64,000 bases of DNA from Rhipidocladum racemiflorum. Taxonomy: Eukaryota; Streptophyta; Magnoliopsida; Poales; Poaceae. The notes under the pieces are model-generated. The model was not told the DNA's origin. It was given only the letters and a program-made list of their open reading frames with translations, and did not search any database. Position 1 is the first letter of the stretch; each line of letters opens with the position of its first letter. A program made the position numbers and the translations under genes. Of the stretch, positions 53,406-64,000 are shown piece after piece. The stretch spans positions 5,332,001 through 5,396,000 of the forward strand of contig CM070581.1 of the NCBI GenBank assembly GCA_036346355.1, in the 5' to 3' direction.

Positions 53406-54620
53406 GTAATGTTACACCAAGTTTTTGACGACGATTATCTTAAGCCTATTAAATGATTATGGCTTTTGAGAAGCCAGTCACATCCTCATAAACGCGACCC
53501 ATATTACAAATGGACACATTAAATATCTCGGTCAAAAATTACTGTTGACCACGAAAATAACTATCGACCTAGATTACAGGTCGGATGAAACTTAAGATTC
53601 TACCAGGTCGGGAAAAAGCCATATCGACAACAGACCGACTTGGAAACCATTACAGGTCGGACATAATGTCCTTTATCACACCGACCTAAGAAAAAGATCG
53701 GGTAAATCCTGGCCCTGACCTGAATCAGGTCGGGAAGGAATCTCTGCGCAAGGATTATGTATAGAAAAAGTTTTCTCTGACAGGTACAGACAACCGTTTG
53801 AAAGTTACTCCCTTCGAAGAGGTGCCTCTGATGAAAAAACACCTCTTCGGTGAGAGGACATCTTTTAATCAAAAGACGCCTTTTGACGGGAAGACACATC
53901 TCCGAAGATGACAACTGTCATCCCTTCGACGCTATAAATAGGCTACTCCCGCAAGGATTCAGGGATAAGTGGAATAAGGTGTGCAAATATAGTGCATAAG
54001 TACATAAGTGTGTAATAGCTTAAGAGTTTTTTGGTGTGAAGAAGTTATACTCTGTAAAGAAACACCCGCAATACAATTTTCATCCTTTTCCCATCCCTTT
54101 CAATATTGTTTTATAGACAAGAGGCAACTAGAATTACATTCGTAAGCTTGATTAAGGGACTCCCAGGTCTTGAACATTGATAGTTTTCTAGCTGTATATT
54201 TTAAATAGTTTTGTGCATGAATATAATCATATTTCATATTCTAATACAAAATTAGTGTAACGTTCCTTCTATACCTCTAATACATATTCTATACATGCAT
54301 GTATTAAACATAGTGCTTAGAGATAATAATTAGAATAATATAGTCATTATCAATATATCCATGTTCTATCTTTATCTTTACTACTTTGAAAGAAAGTAGA
54401 GGTTTGTGCGTCATTCATTACCTCCCATTCATTTCACTAAGACTCAGTGGCGACATGCAGGCCTTGCCCCTCACGCACATGTCCGACCTCTAAAAAGTTA
54501 GAGAAGAAATCGTACCAAACAAACTCTTAATAAACCCAACAAACTCAATCTTATCAATAACTCAATCCATGCCTCTTTCTTCCTAACAAACACATCTCAA
54601 GGTATAAAAAGAAACATTTT
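53406..54620. other. Repeat-like region with TATA box, possibly a solo LTR
   Basis: CAGGTCGG/CGACCT words recur at 53570-53740. GCTATAAATAGGC (53930-53942) is a strong plus-strand TATA box, followed by a T-rich leader as in LTRs. I could not find convincing TG..CA borders with a TSD. No gene is seen. Confidence 0.35.
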
Positions 54621-54689
54621 TTTCTTTAAACATTCACATAGAAGCACCGTATTCTTAACTTCTTTAAACAACTTCGCCACATCATCACC

Positions 54690-55262
54690 CACCGTCGTCC
54701 ACCATTGGTGGAGAAGCACGAGAGGTAGAGAAAGGAGCATTGTCCCTGATCACCACTGCTGCTGCATCCAGCCCCCTCTGCCACTACACCGCTGAATCCG
54801 GCTTCCCCCACTGCTATGTCATGCCACCACCCATCGTCGGTGGACAAGAGTGAGGCAGATATTTGCCTCTCACCGAAGTTGGCAGATCGATCGGTGCACT
54901 AGGGTGTGTTGGTGATGGTGCTTGCGGGCGGCGGTGGCACATGAGAGTGAGGGGGTCAGCAAGGGAGGGCCGCCGTTAGTCATCATCGGTGGAGAAGAGC
55001 GAGAGGGAGAGAAAGGAGCCCTGTCTTCGATTGTCGCGTTGCATGTAGCCTCCCCCTCCTGCTACACCACTAGATGCATTCTTCCTTACCACGACGCCAC
55101 GCCACCACCTACTGTCGAGTGTCATCGGTGGAGAAGAGTGAGACGGAGATCTACCGACCGCCGGGCGAAGAAGGTCACCAGACTTGGCGGATAAGCCGAC
55201 AGTGCTAGGGTGTGTTGGTGGTGTGCTTACCCGCAGCTGTTGCATAGGAGGGTGAGGGGATG
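54690..55262. repeat. Tandem duplication, two ~285-bp units
   Basis: GGTGGAGAAG..CGAGAGG.AGAGAAAGGAGC starts near 54705 and 54988. The units also share CTACACC, GCCACCACC and CTAGGGTGTGTTGGTG (54899 and 55205). Each unit has an inner repeat TCGGTGGANAAGAGTGAG. Codons can be read on both strands, but no domain is recognised. Confidence 0.8.
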
Positions 55263-56600
55263 GACGAACGAAGAAGGATGAATGGAAGCTGAGGGAGTGG
55301 CGCCAGGACAAAGAGAGCGAGAAAGAGAATAGAGAGGCGGCGATGAGGGAGTGAAATAGGGGGGGGAGTGAGGGGTGTGTAGATAAGGTTAGATTTAGGG
55401 TTAGTGGCCGGCTGGTTTTGTCAATGCCATTTTGTAGAAATTGTCTCATAGATTTTGAAATTACCAACATGTCCTCAGATTATTAAAAATAAGACCTTCT
55501 AGACACACGACTTGCAAAAAAAAAATGTAACATTTAAAGTTTCAATTTGTATCATATCATCTTAATTATATTCTGTTACAGCATGTGGACACTCAGTTAG
55601 TGCGATAAAAGAAAATATACCTATAAACTCGGAGAGAGCCAGACAAGGACTAGTACCTCGAAGTTCCAAAAACTGACGAAGATTTGGTCTCTGCAAAGAT
55701 TAAATATTCGTACATCTAATCTAGAGTCGGCGCGGATCACTCGCGTGTTGGAAAATAGATAGATGCTAGAGCATTGATCGGTATAGTTCGAGTTCAGCGT
55801 ATCTTGCCTCTGATTTTGCATATAAGTTTCCAAAGTTACATGCTTACGGCAGCTATTCTACGGCCTGCGGGTTTACTGATCAATAGACGACATAGCGCGC
55901 TGTACGGTTTGATTCAAGTTCCACACCTAAGAAGAAGCTATTGGTTGCTACATTCTATACCTGTACAGAACACAGAAGCATGTAGTTGTCGATCAGAGTT
56001 TCATCACGCAGAACAGAAAATTCGGTCGATCGGTTAACCCGGAAACCAGGTCGGCAAACCCTGTGGCTCACCGACGTTGCGTCCGCCTTCGAGAAGAGAG
56101 AGGAGGGTTTCTAGTCTAAGCCCAAGAGTCCCAGCCTGACACGCCCACTGACGTCTCGTCTTGAATGGTCGGCCTAGTGTCGAGTTTAAAACACGTACGG
56201 GGTTTGGGCTCGAAGCCTACCACGGCCACGGGTCAAGATCACGCGCCCCAGTTTGGCCACAGACGCACGGGCGTCCGGCCTGGGCTCCACGCCTCGCGCG
56301 ATGCAACGGCGGTGGAGAAAAAAAATCCCCTCGCGCCCGTGGGCTGTGGTTGTCGTCGGAACATACAGTGGCACCGTTTGTTCAGGGTTCCCCCCCCACC
56401 CTCCGCTTTAAAATTTAAAAAATCAAATCGTAAACAAAAAGGTGGTTCTTTAATTGAGTTTTTTTTCAAAAAATATAAACCTTTATATAACTAAATGCAA
56501 CAAACCGTCGGAGATATGCATTTTTAGCTTATTTAGGGTTGTTTTTAAACCAATACCACTAAAGTTGAGATAAAATTACTCATCTCTACCACCTATAAAG
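55263..56600. other. Intergenic, no gene recognised
   Basis: Short frames on both strands without known motifs. The 56160-56420 segment is GC-rich between AT-rich flanks and could be a captured fragment. Confidence 0.35.
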
Positions 56601-59600
56601 GCGGGGTTGTTTTTTAATGCATGTTTGGTTGTCTTTTCATATAACTCTGCCTGGTTCTACAGATGCAAAACACCCCTTTTGGCCTGGCTTCAGGGAAACG
56701 AGAAAATCCATCGTTTCCCCAGGGCCAGGCTCTGCCAAGCCATGCATGCATACTGACATCAGCATCTACTATCTAGTTTTCTTCTTTTCTTTGCTATATC
56801 TTTTGATTAGCATCTCCGATCAATGAACCGATTTCACCTATGTGTTCTTGATATTTTTTCGAACAAAACTAGACCATACTTGCTATATAAATTTTAAAAG
56901 ATTAAAATTTAAGTTTTTCATTTTATTGATTTTCAAGAATATATTTTAAAACTTTTTTTTGTGAAATTATTGATTTCCTAGTTTTTTAAAAGTTGTTTCA
57001 TTCCTCTCTTGAATTTGCCTATCACACTTCCATTCCAGTGCAACCAACCAAACAACATCTCTGTGCAGCTTGTCCAATCTCATACGACCAACCAAACAAC
57101 ATCTCCTTGCATCCACTCACCCTGACTCCCACCAGCCTGGCTGAGCTCATGCAGCCTGACTAAGCTGAGAAAGCAACCACACATCCTATTAGCTGCTTAA
57201 TCCAAAAGGGTGGCAGCGTGGTGCGTGCGAAACGGCTGTGGGGCACTAGGAGCGCCGGTGACCCGATGAAAGAACCCGGCCATCTAAATACTTTGCAAAT
57301 GAAGAATTAAGGTGAGATAAACTGGATTGTAAGAATTATCGATCGTAGTTACTCAAAATTAAACCTTATCAAATAAATCAAAATGAATATTCATATGTAC
57401 ATTGAATCTTCACACATACATAAATTGATCTAATACTCGAGGAATTAAAAATCTTAAACAAATGAGAAGTCACAAATAAAAAAACCAATATCTTTTCTTA
57501 ATCAAAAGAATTAATTAAATGAAGTTGAATTACAACGCAACAAACATACTCATACATCATGACTTCACAAACGTGAATACCTCAAAAAGATTCTCGTTAC
57601 CTTCAATCGTCAACAATATCAGCATACAACTGTTTAAAATACAATGTACATAAATATCAAATTACACCCAAAAAGGAAATTACAAAATCATCCAAATGCC
57701 TTCATAGGTTAAGCTCCTAATGATCTCCAACATCGAATTCTTGAAAAGGTTAAACATCCATATACTTGTGTATAATCGAAAGGCAAATGAAATTAAAAAC
57801 TTAAAAAGGAATTGTTTGAGCCGTCAGACCCCTTTTTTGTGATTTGATCATGCTCACTATGATACGAGACCGTTCATGGCTAGTTGGCACATCTCACGAA
57901 TTAGAGTTTCATCATCTAACGTTAACACAAACATGTTTTCATTGGGTAACCATAGCCAACCATGCACAGTAATAAAAATACCACCCACGATAAAGAAATA
58001 AAATTGTCGGTTAAACAGGAGGAAGCTAGAGGCCAGCCAGTCCCCATTCACTTCACCCTCCATCACACACAACCGAAGCCCCCACACCAAGCTTGTTTCA
58101 AACAGCCAACCGAGAGCAACCGAAGCAAATCCCCCAAGCCGAGCAAGCCAAGAGGAGGTCAAAATATCGAGATAAGGATGACCATAGTTAAAAAGGATAG
58201 GCAAGCCAGGACCATCCCTCCTAGTACCATTTCCTTCCTCCCCACACACCACACCAAGCCGAACAAGACTAGAGCAAGGAGCAAGGAGCAAGGAGCTAGC
58301 AACCAGGAGCACCACAAGCCCCGGCAAGCTAACCATTAGGAGGTTACCAAGAAACCAAGAGCAACCAAGCTCCAAGCCAAGAAGAGAAGACCACCAAGAA
58401 TCAGGAGGCTCAAGCTCAAGGCCACACCACCAACAGCCTCACCATCGACAATCACACATCTCCAAACCCTTATTCCATCCTTTCAATCATAGGTAATCAA
58501 CCATCCATGGCCAGTAGAACCAACATAGGAGATTACAGTAGAAACTGCTAGTGGTTTCAGCGGGCGATGCCAATAGAGGGCGGCGCAATACATGCCCGTT
58601 CACCCCGCGTACTCCTCAGCATATGGGAGACCACGGGTGTCGCCATCGCACTGCCAAACCCCAAGCAATCAACCCATATTCATCATCAACCGAATCACAT
58701 CATTCAACATGCTAAAGCATATAAACATCACATGCTCAGAGCAATGTGAGAACAGTAAGGGAAAAATGTGAGTATAGGTGCATCACAGAGGGGGAAGCTC
58801 TAGAGAGCGGCAGGGGCGACGACCAGGATGGTGGATGGGAGGTTGCAGTCGGAGGGAGTCAAGGCGGAGGCCCACGGAGCTGAGGAAGGAGAAATAAAAG
58901 AGAAGAAAAGAGTGAAAAATAAAAAATATGTAAATTTATGAACATCGTGAATCACAATAAACTAAATAAAAAATCACCGTATTAATAATTAAAAATAGGG
59001 AATAATGCATCTACTAAAATAAAATCACCATAGTGTGTGAAATCGGTCAGAAAAATATTGTCATAGGAAGATATTATAATCTCCACACTGGGCAAACGTA
59101 GATAACTAAGAGTGAGAAGCTGGGTATGCCAGGATTCCCAGTGAAGAACACAGAAAATCAACTATGGTTGATTTAAGGCTATATATGTATAAAGCCTTGG
59201 GTTGAGTACTGCCGATACGTAGTCAGAGTACAACTGTTAGCTGCGAGTTGATAGGATGGCCTAGGGAAGGTATCCACGGCTCGAGTAATAGGGTTGGAGA
59301 TCTAATACTAGACTAGTAATAAATATTCTTGAACCTCACGGGATGAGATCACTATGGGTAAAGTGGTACACACCTGCGTAGGGTCAAATCATGAATTCAT
59401 ACATGTCTCTTAGATTGGATGCTACGGAAGCTAAGCCTGCATCATATACAAGTGCTAGTAGCTAATTTCATAACTAAAATACATAACCCTTAAAGAAAAT
59501 CCAAAACCTAATTTATGTAAAGATGGATTTTGAGAAAATATGAACATTGGATGGATATAAGAGGAATGATATGAGAGTAAATTCATTTATTGCACTTGCT

Positions 59601-59900
59601 AGTAATACTTGATGAGTACTTCTGACTCAACTCTTGCTAAATTCCCCTTTACTAGAGAATGGCTCTGGTGGTAAGGATACGAGGATGAGGTAGAATGTTG
59701 GACATATCATTTATCGGCTTTGTCTGTCTTTGAAGTAATTAGTACTTGTGTAATATATTTTTGTTGTACTTGGACCCTATGTATAATTAGTTGTATTAGA
59801 CTTGTAGCCCTATGTGGCAATCGAGTGTAATAAGTTTCTATTTCAGTTTTTTTTTAAAAAAAAGAAAGAAGAAGAAAAGTTCTCAACACTTCCAGTCGGA
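56601..59900. other. Gene-poor, probably retroelement-derived
   Basis: The longest frame (57857-58375 minus, 172 codons, Leu/Val-rich) lies opposite a plus strand built of AAGCCAAG/CAAGGAGC repeats and looks like a composition artefact. The plus-strand sequence at 59100-59850 resembles untranslated parts of an LTR retrotransposon, but no LTR pair or domain was found. Confidence 0.3.
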
Positions 59901-60526
59901 GGAATCCAAGAAGAAGAGAAGTACGTATCCATGTGGCATCGACCCATCATCACTCGCCAATAGCCGTCACTCAGCACGGCCGTGAGTAACGTTTGATTGG
60001 TGATTTAGCTGGTCTCGTAGCATCCTCGCGGCCATGACGGTACCGTGCTCTTGTTTACTCCCCGGCGTTAAGAGTCTCGCAAGTGGTGTACTGCTGTACC
60101 GCCTGATGATGCAGTATCGTTATACGTTATTGCGAAATGAAAGCGGCTCCGTTCAGTTCAACCTCACATGCAAAACATGCGCATGCGTGTGTTCAGTTCA
60201 GCTCGTGTCTCGGGGAAGAGATAGCAACAAGCCAACAAGTCTGCGGAGGCTAATAACCAGCGAGACTTTTTTTTTTTAGTTTTTGGACGTACGAAGATTT
60301 AAATTTAGTTAGTATTAAAAGGTATAGAAAAATTAAAGCATGAAAGTACTAATTTTTTTTGTACCTCTTACTACTACACCCATATAAATTTTGGTATCTC
60401 CTAAAGATGGTAGAAAGTCTAATACTACTTGGTCTTTCCTCTGTATCATTTAATCCTATCGTCGACTGACAAGGACAAAATGACTACCGATGCATAAGCG
60501 CCTTCCAAGATGCAGAGCGCGCAACC
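59901..60526. other. Intergenic, no gene recognised
   Basis: One 81-codon plus frame at 60034-60279 has no recognised motif. Confidence 0.35.
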
Positions 60527-60531
60527 ATAGT

Positions 60532-61233
60532 TGTTGGGGATTAGATAATCTCTATAAGGACTGTTATACCTCGGCAGCCAGTTTTGACCGATCATGCATC
60601 CCCTTGGATGGTGTTCGGTGTTCCCAAGGAGGACTCTCGGATAGTGTAGCCGGCTGGTCCGCCCGACCGGACTAGGCCCAGTGCTCGTCCACGAGCATGC
60701 TAGCTTGTCCACGAGCACCCAAGCTTGTCCAAGAGCACCTAAGCATGGAAGCACGCAAGGATCGGTCAGAGCTGGGGAATCCTCGAGCATGATCAGAAGA
60801 TCGTGATAATTACGCCACGATCTAGGGCCGTTTCGCCCACAACAGGAATGTGGCGGGAATCAAGGCTTCAGTTGCAGGCCTGCAGCCACGGTTAATACAG
60901 TAAAACGCGCATTATTCGATTGCAATTATTTCAAGTATCTTGTAAGCTATAAAACCCCCCTGGGTAAATTAGTAGGGGGGGCGAACGAAAGGAGAAAGCA
61001 AGACACAAACATCTTGACATATACGAGCTTTCCTGCAATAGTAAAACCACTGGACTAGGATTATTATCTCCGCTGTGGGAGGCCCGAATCAGCATAAACT
61101 CTTTGTCTATCTTCTAAGTATCCTGTTTCCTAATAGCATTCTCCAGACGCAAACCCTTCATCAAAGAAGGGGCGCTATTGATCCCTCATTCAACAAGTAA
61201 GCTCGACGGGGACCTATTTCCCAAACGTCGACA
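60532..61233. mobile_element. Solo LTR, 702 bp, TSD ATAGT
   Basis: It starts TGTTGGGGATTAG and ends AAACGTCGACA, with perfect 5-bp flanks ATAGT (60527-60531 and 61234-61238). A TATA box (GCTATAAAACC, near 60946) lies about two thirds along on the plus strand. No internal retroelement region is attached, so LTR-LTR recombination has removed it. Confidence 0.9.
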
Positions 61234-61238
61234 ATAGT

Positions 61239-61507
61239 TATCAATACCATACCGCTAACTGCCGGTATGTGTCATTCCGGCACATAAACCAGTACAAAGA
61301 AGCCCTATGTATCATACCGGTTTCAATACTAATCAATATCAGCTATACTGACTTCGATACTAGTCAAAACCAGTCATACCAGTGAAATTTGTAATATCAT
61401 CTATTAATCTGTATGTTATTTTTGATAGTAGTACTGTATATTTGGAGTAATATCATAAGTGAAATTTGCTATACATATAATTAAACATATGTATACTTAT
61501 AAATGTA
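61239..61507. other. Repeat remnant rich in ATACCGGT words
   Basis: ATACCGG, ACCAGT and CCGGTATG recur. Similar words continue after the Helitron (61740-61850), so the Helitron landed in this repeat. No gene. Confidence 0.45.
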
Positions 61508-61738
61508 TCTCTACTATTCTAAAGCAGCACTTGGTGGCAGTGGTCCGTTCTTCCCACGTCATTAATTGCTCTGCTTAATTGCCCTACGCAAGAAACGAAG
61601 CGTTGCTTTAATTAGCCATTTTCGCGAAAGCGAAACGGGTTAAAGATAGATGTTTGATCTTGTGAAATAAATTTTTTTTAATCCTTATTTTTCGTTATCA
61701 ATTTTGTTTTTCGTAGCAACGTACGGGCATGTAACTAG
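61508..61738 (+). mobile_element. Small non-autonomous Helitron, 231 bp
   Basis: It begins TCTCTACTATTCTAAAG after A and ends GGGCATGTAACTAG before T. It is the sibling of 17900-18160 in the opposite orientation. CACTTGGTGGCAGTGGTCC and GAAACGAAGCGTTGCTTTAA are shared between the two. Confidence 0.85.
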
Positions 61739-62409
61739 TATATTATTATATTAAACCTAAAACAATACATTAGTACGGATCGGTATAGAAATATACCATT
61801 TTAAAAGCCAAATCGATATTACCTCCCGTACAGTACCGAGAAATGCACGTCCAACCGCTGCAGTCTGCAAATCAGAAGCAGCAGCGATGTACAACGCTAC
61901 AGTGCAAATCACGTGTGTAGTGTGTTACAGTGCTTGGTTTATATGGTTAGCCGAAGCATGGAAATAGCATGGATTCGTGCAGAGTACTACCGTACACCGG
62001 TCTATTTGGTAACCAGACGCTGTACTTGAAAATAGCAGGTGCAGACTGCAGTGCATATGACATTCGTAAGGGCTTTTGTATTTTTCAGGCAGTTTCGTTT
62101 TCGCGCGTTGATCTCTTCTCGAAAAAAAAACGGCGTCACTCTCACTCCCCGTTTCGGCCATGTTTAGAATGTACGATTTTTTTCTCCTAATTTTTACAGA
62201 AATAAAACCGTTTCCAGCAAAATTCTTGCGTTTTAAACGCGCTTCGTGTGCTGTTCGAACTGCATGGCAAAGAACATGGACAATGCGCTCCTAGTTCTAT
62301 GGCCCCCACGAAAGAGGGCATTTTCATATTTGCATGCGCGCCATGTACCACGCTTGTTCTCATCTGCAGAGTGCCGTGCGCACGGTAGCGACACTACCAA
62401 ATTCCCTCT
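61739..62409. other. Intergenic, no gene recognised
   Basis: Short frames only. Contains the right half of the ATACCGG repeat to about 61850. Confidence 0.4.
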
Positions 62410-62412
62410 TTA

Positions 62413-62539
62413 GACCTTGTTTGAAGGGTCTATTTTCAACCGAGAACTACGTGGATAAGTCAGGATTTTAATTCAAAATTTTAAATTTTTAGTCTATCCA
62501 TATGGATCACAGTCAGAAATAGACCGTCTAAACGAGCCC
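62413..62539. mobile_element. MITE, 127 bp, TSD TTA
   Basis: Ends GACCTTGTTTGAAGGGTCTA and TAGACCGTCTAAACGAGCCC form imperfect inverted repeats flanked by TTA (62410-62412 and 62540-62542). Confidence 0.7.
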
Positions 62540-62542
62540 TTA

Positions 62543-63076
62543 CGGTGCGAAACAAGCAAGCCTTTAGCCTGATCACCTGCTCCGCAAGCTCTTCAACGCT
62601 GTAGAACACCGTACCTAGATATAAAATGAACAGTCACAAAGAGAGGGGGATGCATCCTATTCCTGGCTGCTAGAAAATAATAGTAAGCCCGCGGATTATT
62701 CACTGCACACAGACCCAGCTTACCTTCTTATCTAAACAACCGGCATGTGGTGAAATGAACCTGGAGGAGTAGAATTGTAGCAACAAAGTTGCTGGAAACG
62801 GGAGCAAGAAATGCAGAGATTCCTGGCCTGCGCTGCTTCGGATTCAAATAGCCTGATCAGAATATATTTCTTTCTTTCCATGTCTTGGCAATGAGGCCGA
62901 TACATAACATGACCATCTCCTATGGTCTATGGAGTTTCAGGCTCTCAGTGCTTGCCCAGCGTTTCCAGAACGCTGTTTCGTACCCCTATACGAATCGAGA
63001 TTATGTTAGTAGCATACCGTCACGAACAATGCTATTAGTAATTGAGAGGTGTAAGAAAGAACTCAAACAGAACTTA
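62543..63076. other. Intergenic, no gene recognised
   Basis: A plus frame of 89 codons starts at 62885 (MAMRPIHNMTISYGLWSF) and runs into the next MITE. No domain is recognised. Confidence 0.35.
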
Positions 63077-63084
63077 CGTGCAAT

Positions 63085-63236
63085 CAGTGAGTTAGCCTGT
63101 GTCGGCAGTGGGCCAATTGATCTTAGATTAAATATATGTTTTGATGATTTTTGATAGTTTTTCGTAGAATTTTAATAGGAACTTTTGGTATTAGCGCATT
63201 TCTGGCCTCTCTTCTGTAGATCTAGATCCGCCCCTG
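63085..63236. mobile_element. hAT-like MITE, 152 bp, TSD CGTGCAAT
   Basis: It starts CAGTGAGTTAGCC and ends GATCCGCCCCTG, with perfect 8-bp flanks CGTGCAAT (63077-63084 and 63237-63244). The core GATCTTAGATTAAATAT and CGTAGAATTTTAAT is shared with 63605-63753. Confidence 0.88.
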
Positions 63237-63604
63237 CGTGCAATGACTAGCCGCGACAGTCTCGCAAGAATTTGTGTCGCTGGGCGCAGTCGATCCACCG
63301 TTTGGCACTGGTTCGGCAGGTTTTCAGGGACCATCGGATCAATGGCTCACTGGTCCGTACGCACCCCCTTTACATGTGTTTGTTTGCCCATATGTTTTTG
63401 TTTTCGAATTGACCTAGTACCAAGAACATTGCTTTCCTGGAAACTAGGGCAACGTGTTTCATGGACCAGCTGAGGACGGTACACAGATTTGTTAGTTTTG
63501 CTTATGAACAACTAGCACATGGCTCTACCTTTTTGCTATCTTTCTTTTGATTATCCTGAAAGCACAATCCATTCCGTGCGCATTACGCGGTGAAAGGGGT
63601 AATC

Positions 63605-63753
63605 CAGGGGCGGAGCTAGCCCAGGTCCAAGCCCCGGACTAGACCAGCTGATCTTAGATTAAATATCTGTTTTCAATACTTTTTCGTAGAATTTTAGTGG
63701 GCTTTCAAGATCTGGCCCTGTTTCTGACTCTTCATGGCGCAGATCCGCCCCTG
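63605..63753. mobile_element. hAT-like MITE, 149 bp, TSD GGGTAATC
   Basis: It starts CAGGGGCGGAGCTAGCC and ends AGATCCGCCCCTG, with perfect 8-bp flanks GGGTAATC (63597-63604 and 63754-63761). It lies in the same orientation as the copy at 63085 and opposite to the copy at 15531. Confidence 0.92.
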
Positions 63754-63761
63754 GGGTAATC

Positions 63762-64000
63762 CACAAGCTAAGTTCCCAGTGTCTATAATCCATTGGTGCC
63801 AATGATTCTTCTCTTTTTTGTTGGCCAAAGTACTACGGAGAAATTACTGAACGTTGGCCTGTTTATGGAAACCGAGGTTTACTCTGATTATAGGAATGTT
63901 CCCGCAATAGTTTTATTAGGATAGATACCAGGAAGCTAATCAACACAAGGCTTTGACAAAACTAAGGCATGGGCCAATGATCAAATTGTCACAAATATTC
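63762..64000. other. Intergenic to window end, no gene recognised
   Basis: No frame, repeat border or promoter that I can support. Confidence 0.4.

Noticed and set aside
57857..58375. A 172-codon minus-strand protein with Leu/Val-rich segments that look like membrane spans
   Set aside because: Opposite strand is made of AAG/CCAAG repeats, whose reverse complement gives Leu/Gly/Trp codons. No homolog or promoter is evident.

Overview
The window is nuclear DNA of a grass (Poaceae; a panicoid grass is my guess, not shown). It has introns with GT-AG borders, few host genes, nested LTR retrotransposons, many short DNA transposons with clean target-site duplications (TSDs), and small Helitrons. 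There are no operons, CRISPR arrays, rRNA genes or recognisable tRNA genes. I could run no database search, so family names rest on motifs I recognise.

Layout. 1-1201: GC-rich sequence with a minus-strand TATA box, probably a fragment of a Gypsy LTR. 1207-13556: a degenerate Ty3/Gypsy element of Tat type on the minus strand, with THREE LTRs and one perfect 5-bp TSD around the whole array. 13.6-15.4 kb: AT-rich repeats. 15.4-25 kb: a segmental duplication carrying two paralogous FLZ (FCS-like zinc finger) genes, each of two exons. The second copy is inflated by a MITE, a tandem-repeat insert and a further MITE. 25-28.6 kb: intergenic, with a Helitron and a GA microsatellite. 28666-39846: a second Tat-type Gypsy element on the plus strand, flanked by GTTGG. 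40.3-41.3 kb: a MITE and AT-rich tandem repeats. 41761-52319: a complete 12-exon minus-strand gene for a three-RRM oligouridylate-binding protein (UBP1/TIA-1 type). Its intron 10 holds an antisense LINE that itself holds two MITEs; its intron 1 holds a hAT-like element and a LINE tail. 52.7-64 kb: gene-poor DNA with a hAT-like repeat, a tandem duplication, a solo LTR, a Helitron and three more MITEs.

Host genes. Only three look functional: two FLZ genes, which probably encode adaptor proteins of SnRK1 signalling, and the UBP1-like RNA-binding protein. UBP1 exons recover an exact reading frame of 427 codons plus stop, so the gene looks intact despite its transposon load.

Most interesting structure. 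Both large Gypsy elements carry a host-like gene on the strand opposite to gag-pol, between integrase and the 3' LTR. The two genes differ: one is plant-mobile-domain-like plus coiled coil, the other resembles the 'putative gypsy type transposon' domain plus coiled coil. Each starts roughly 110-130 bp downstream of its own TATA box. In the first element a deletion derivative has lost gag-pol but kept the primer-binding site, the polypurine tract, this antisense TATA box and its ATG.
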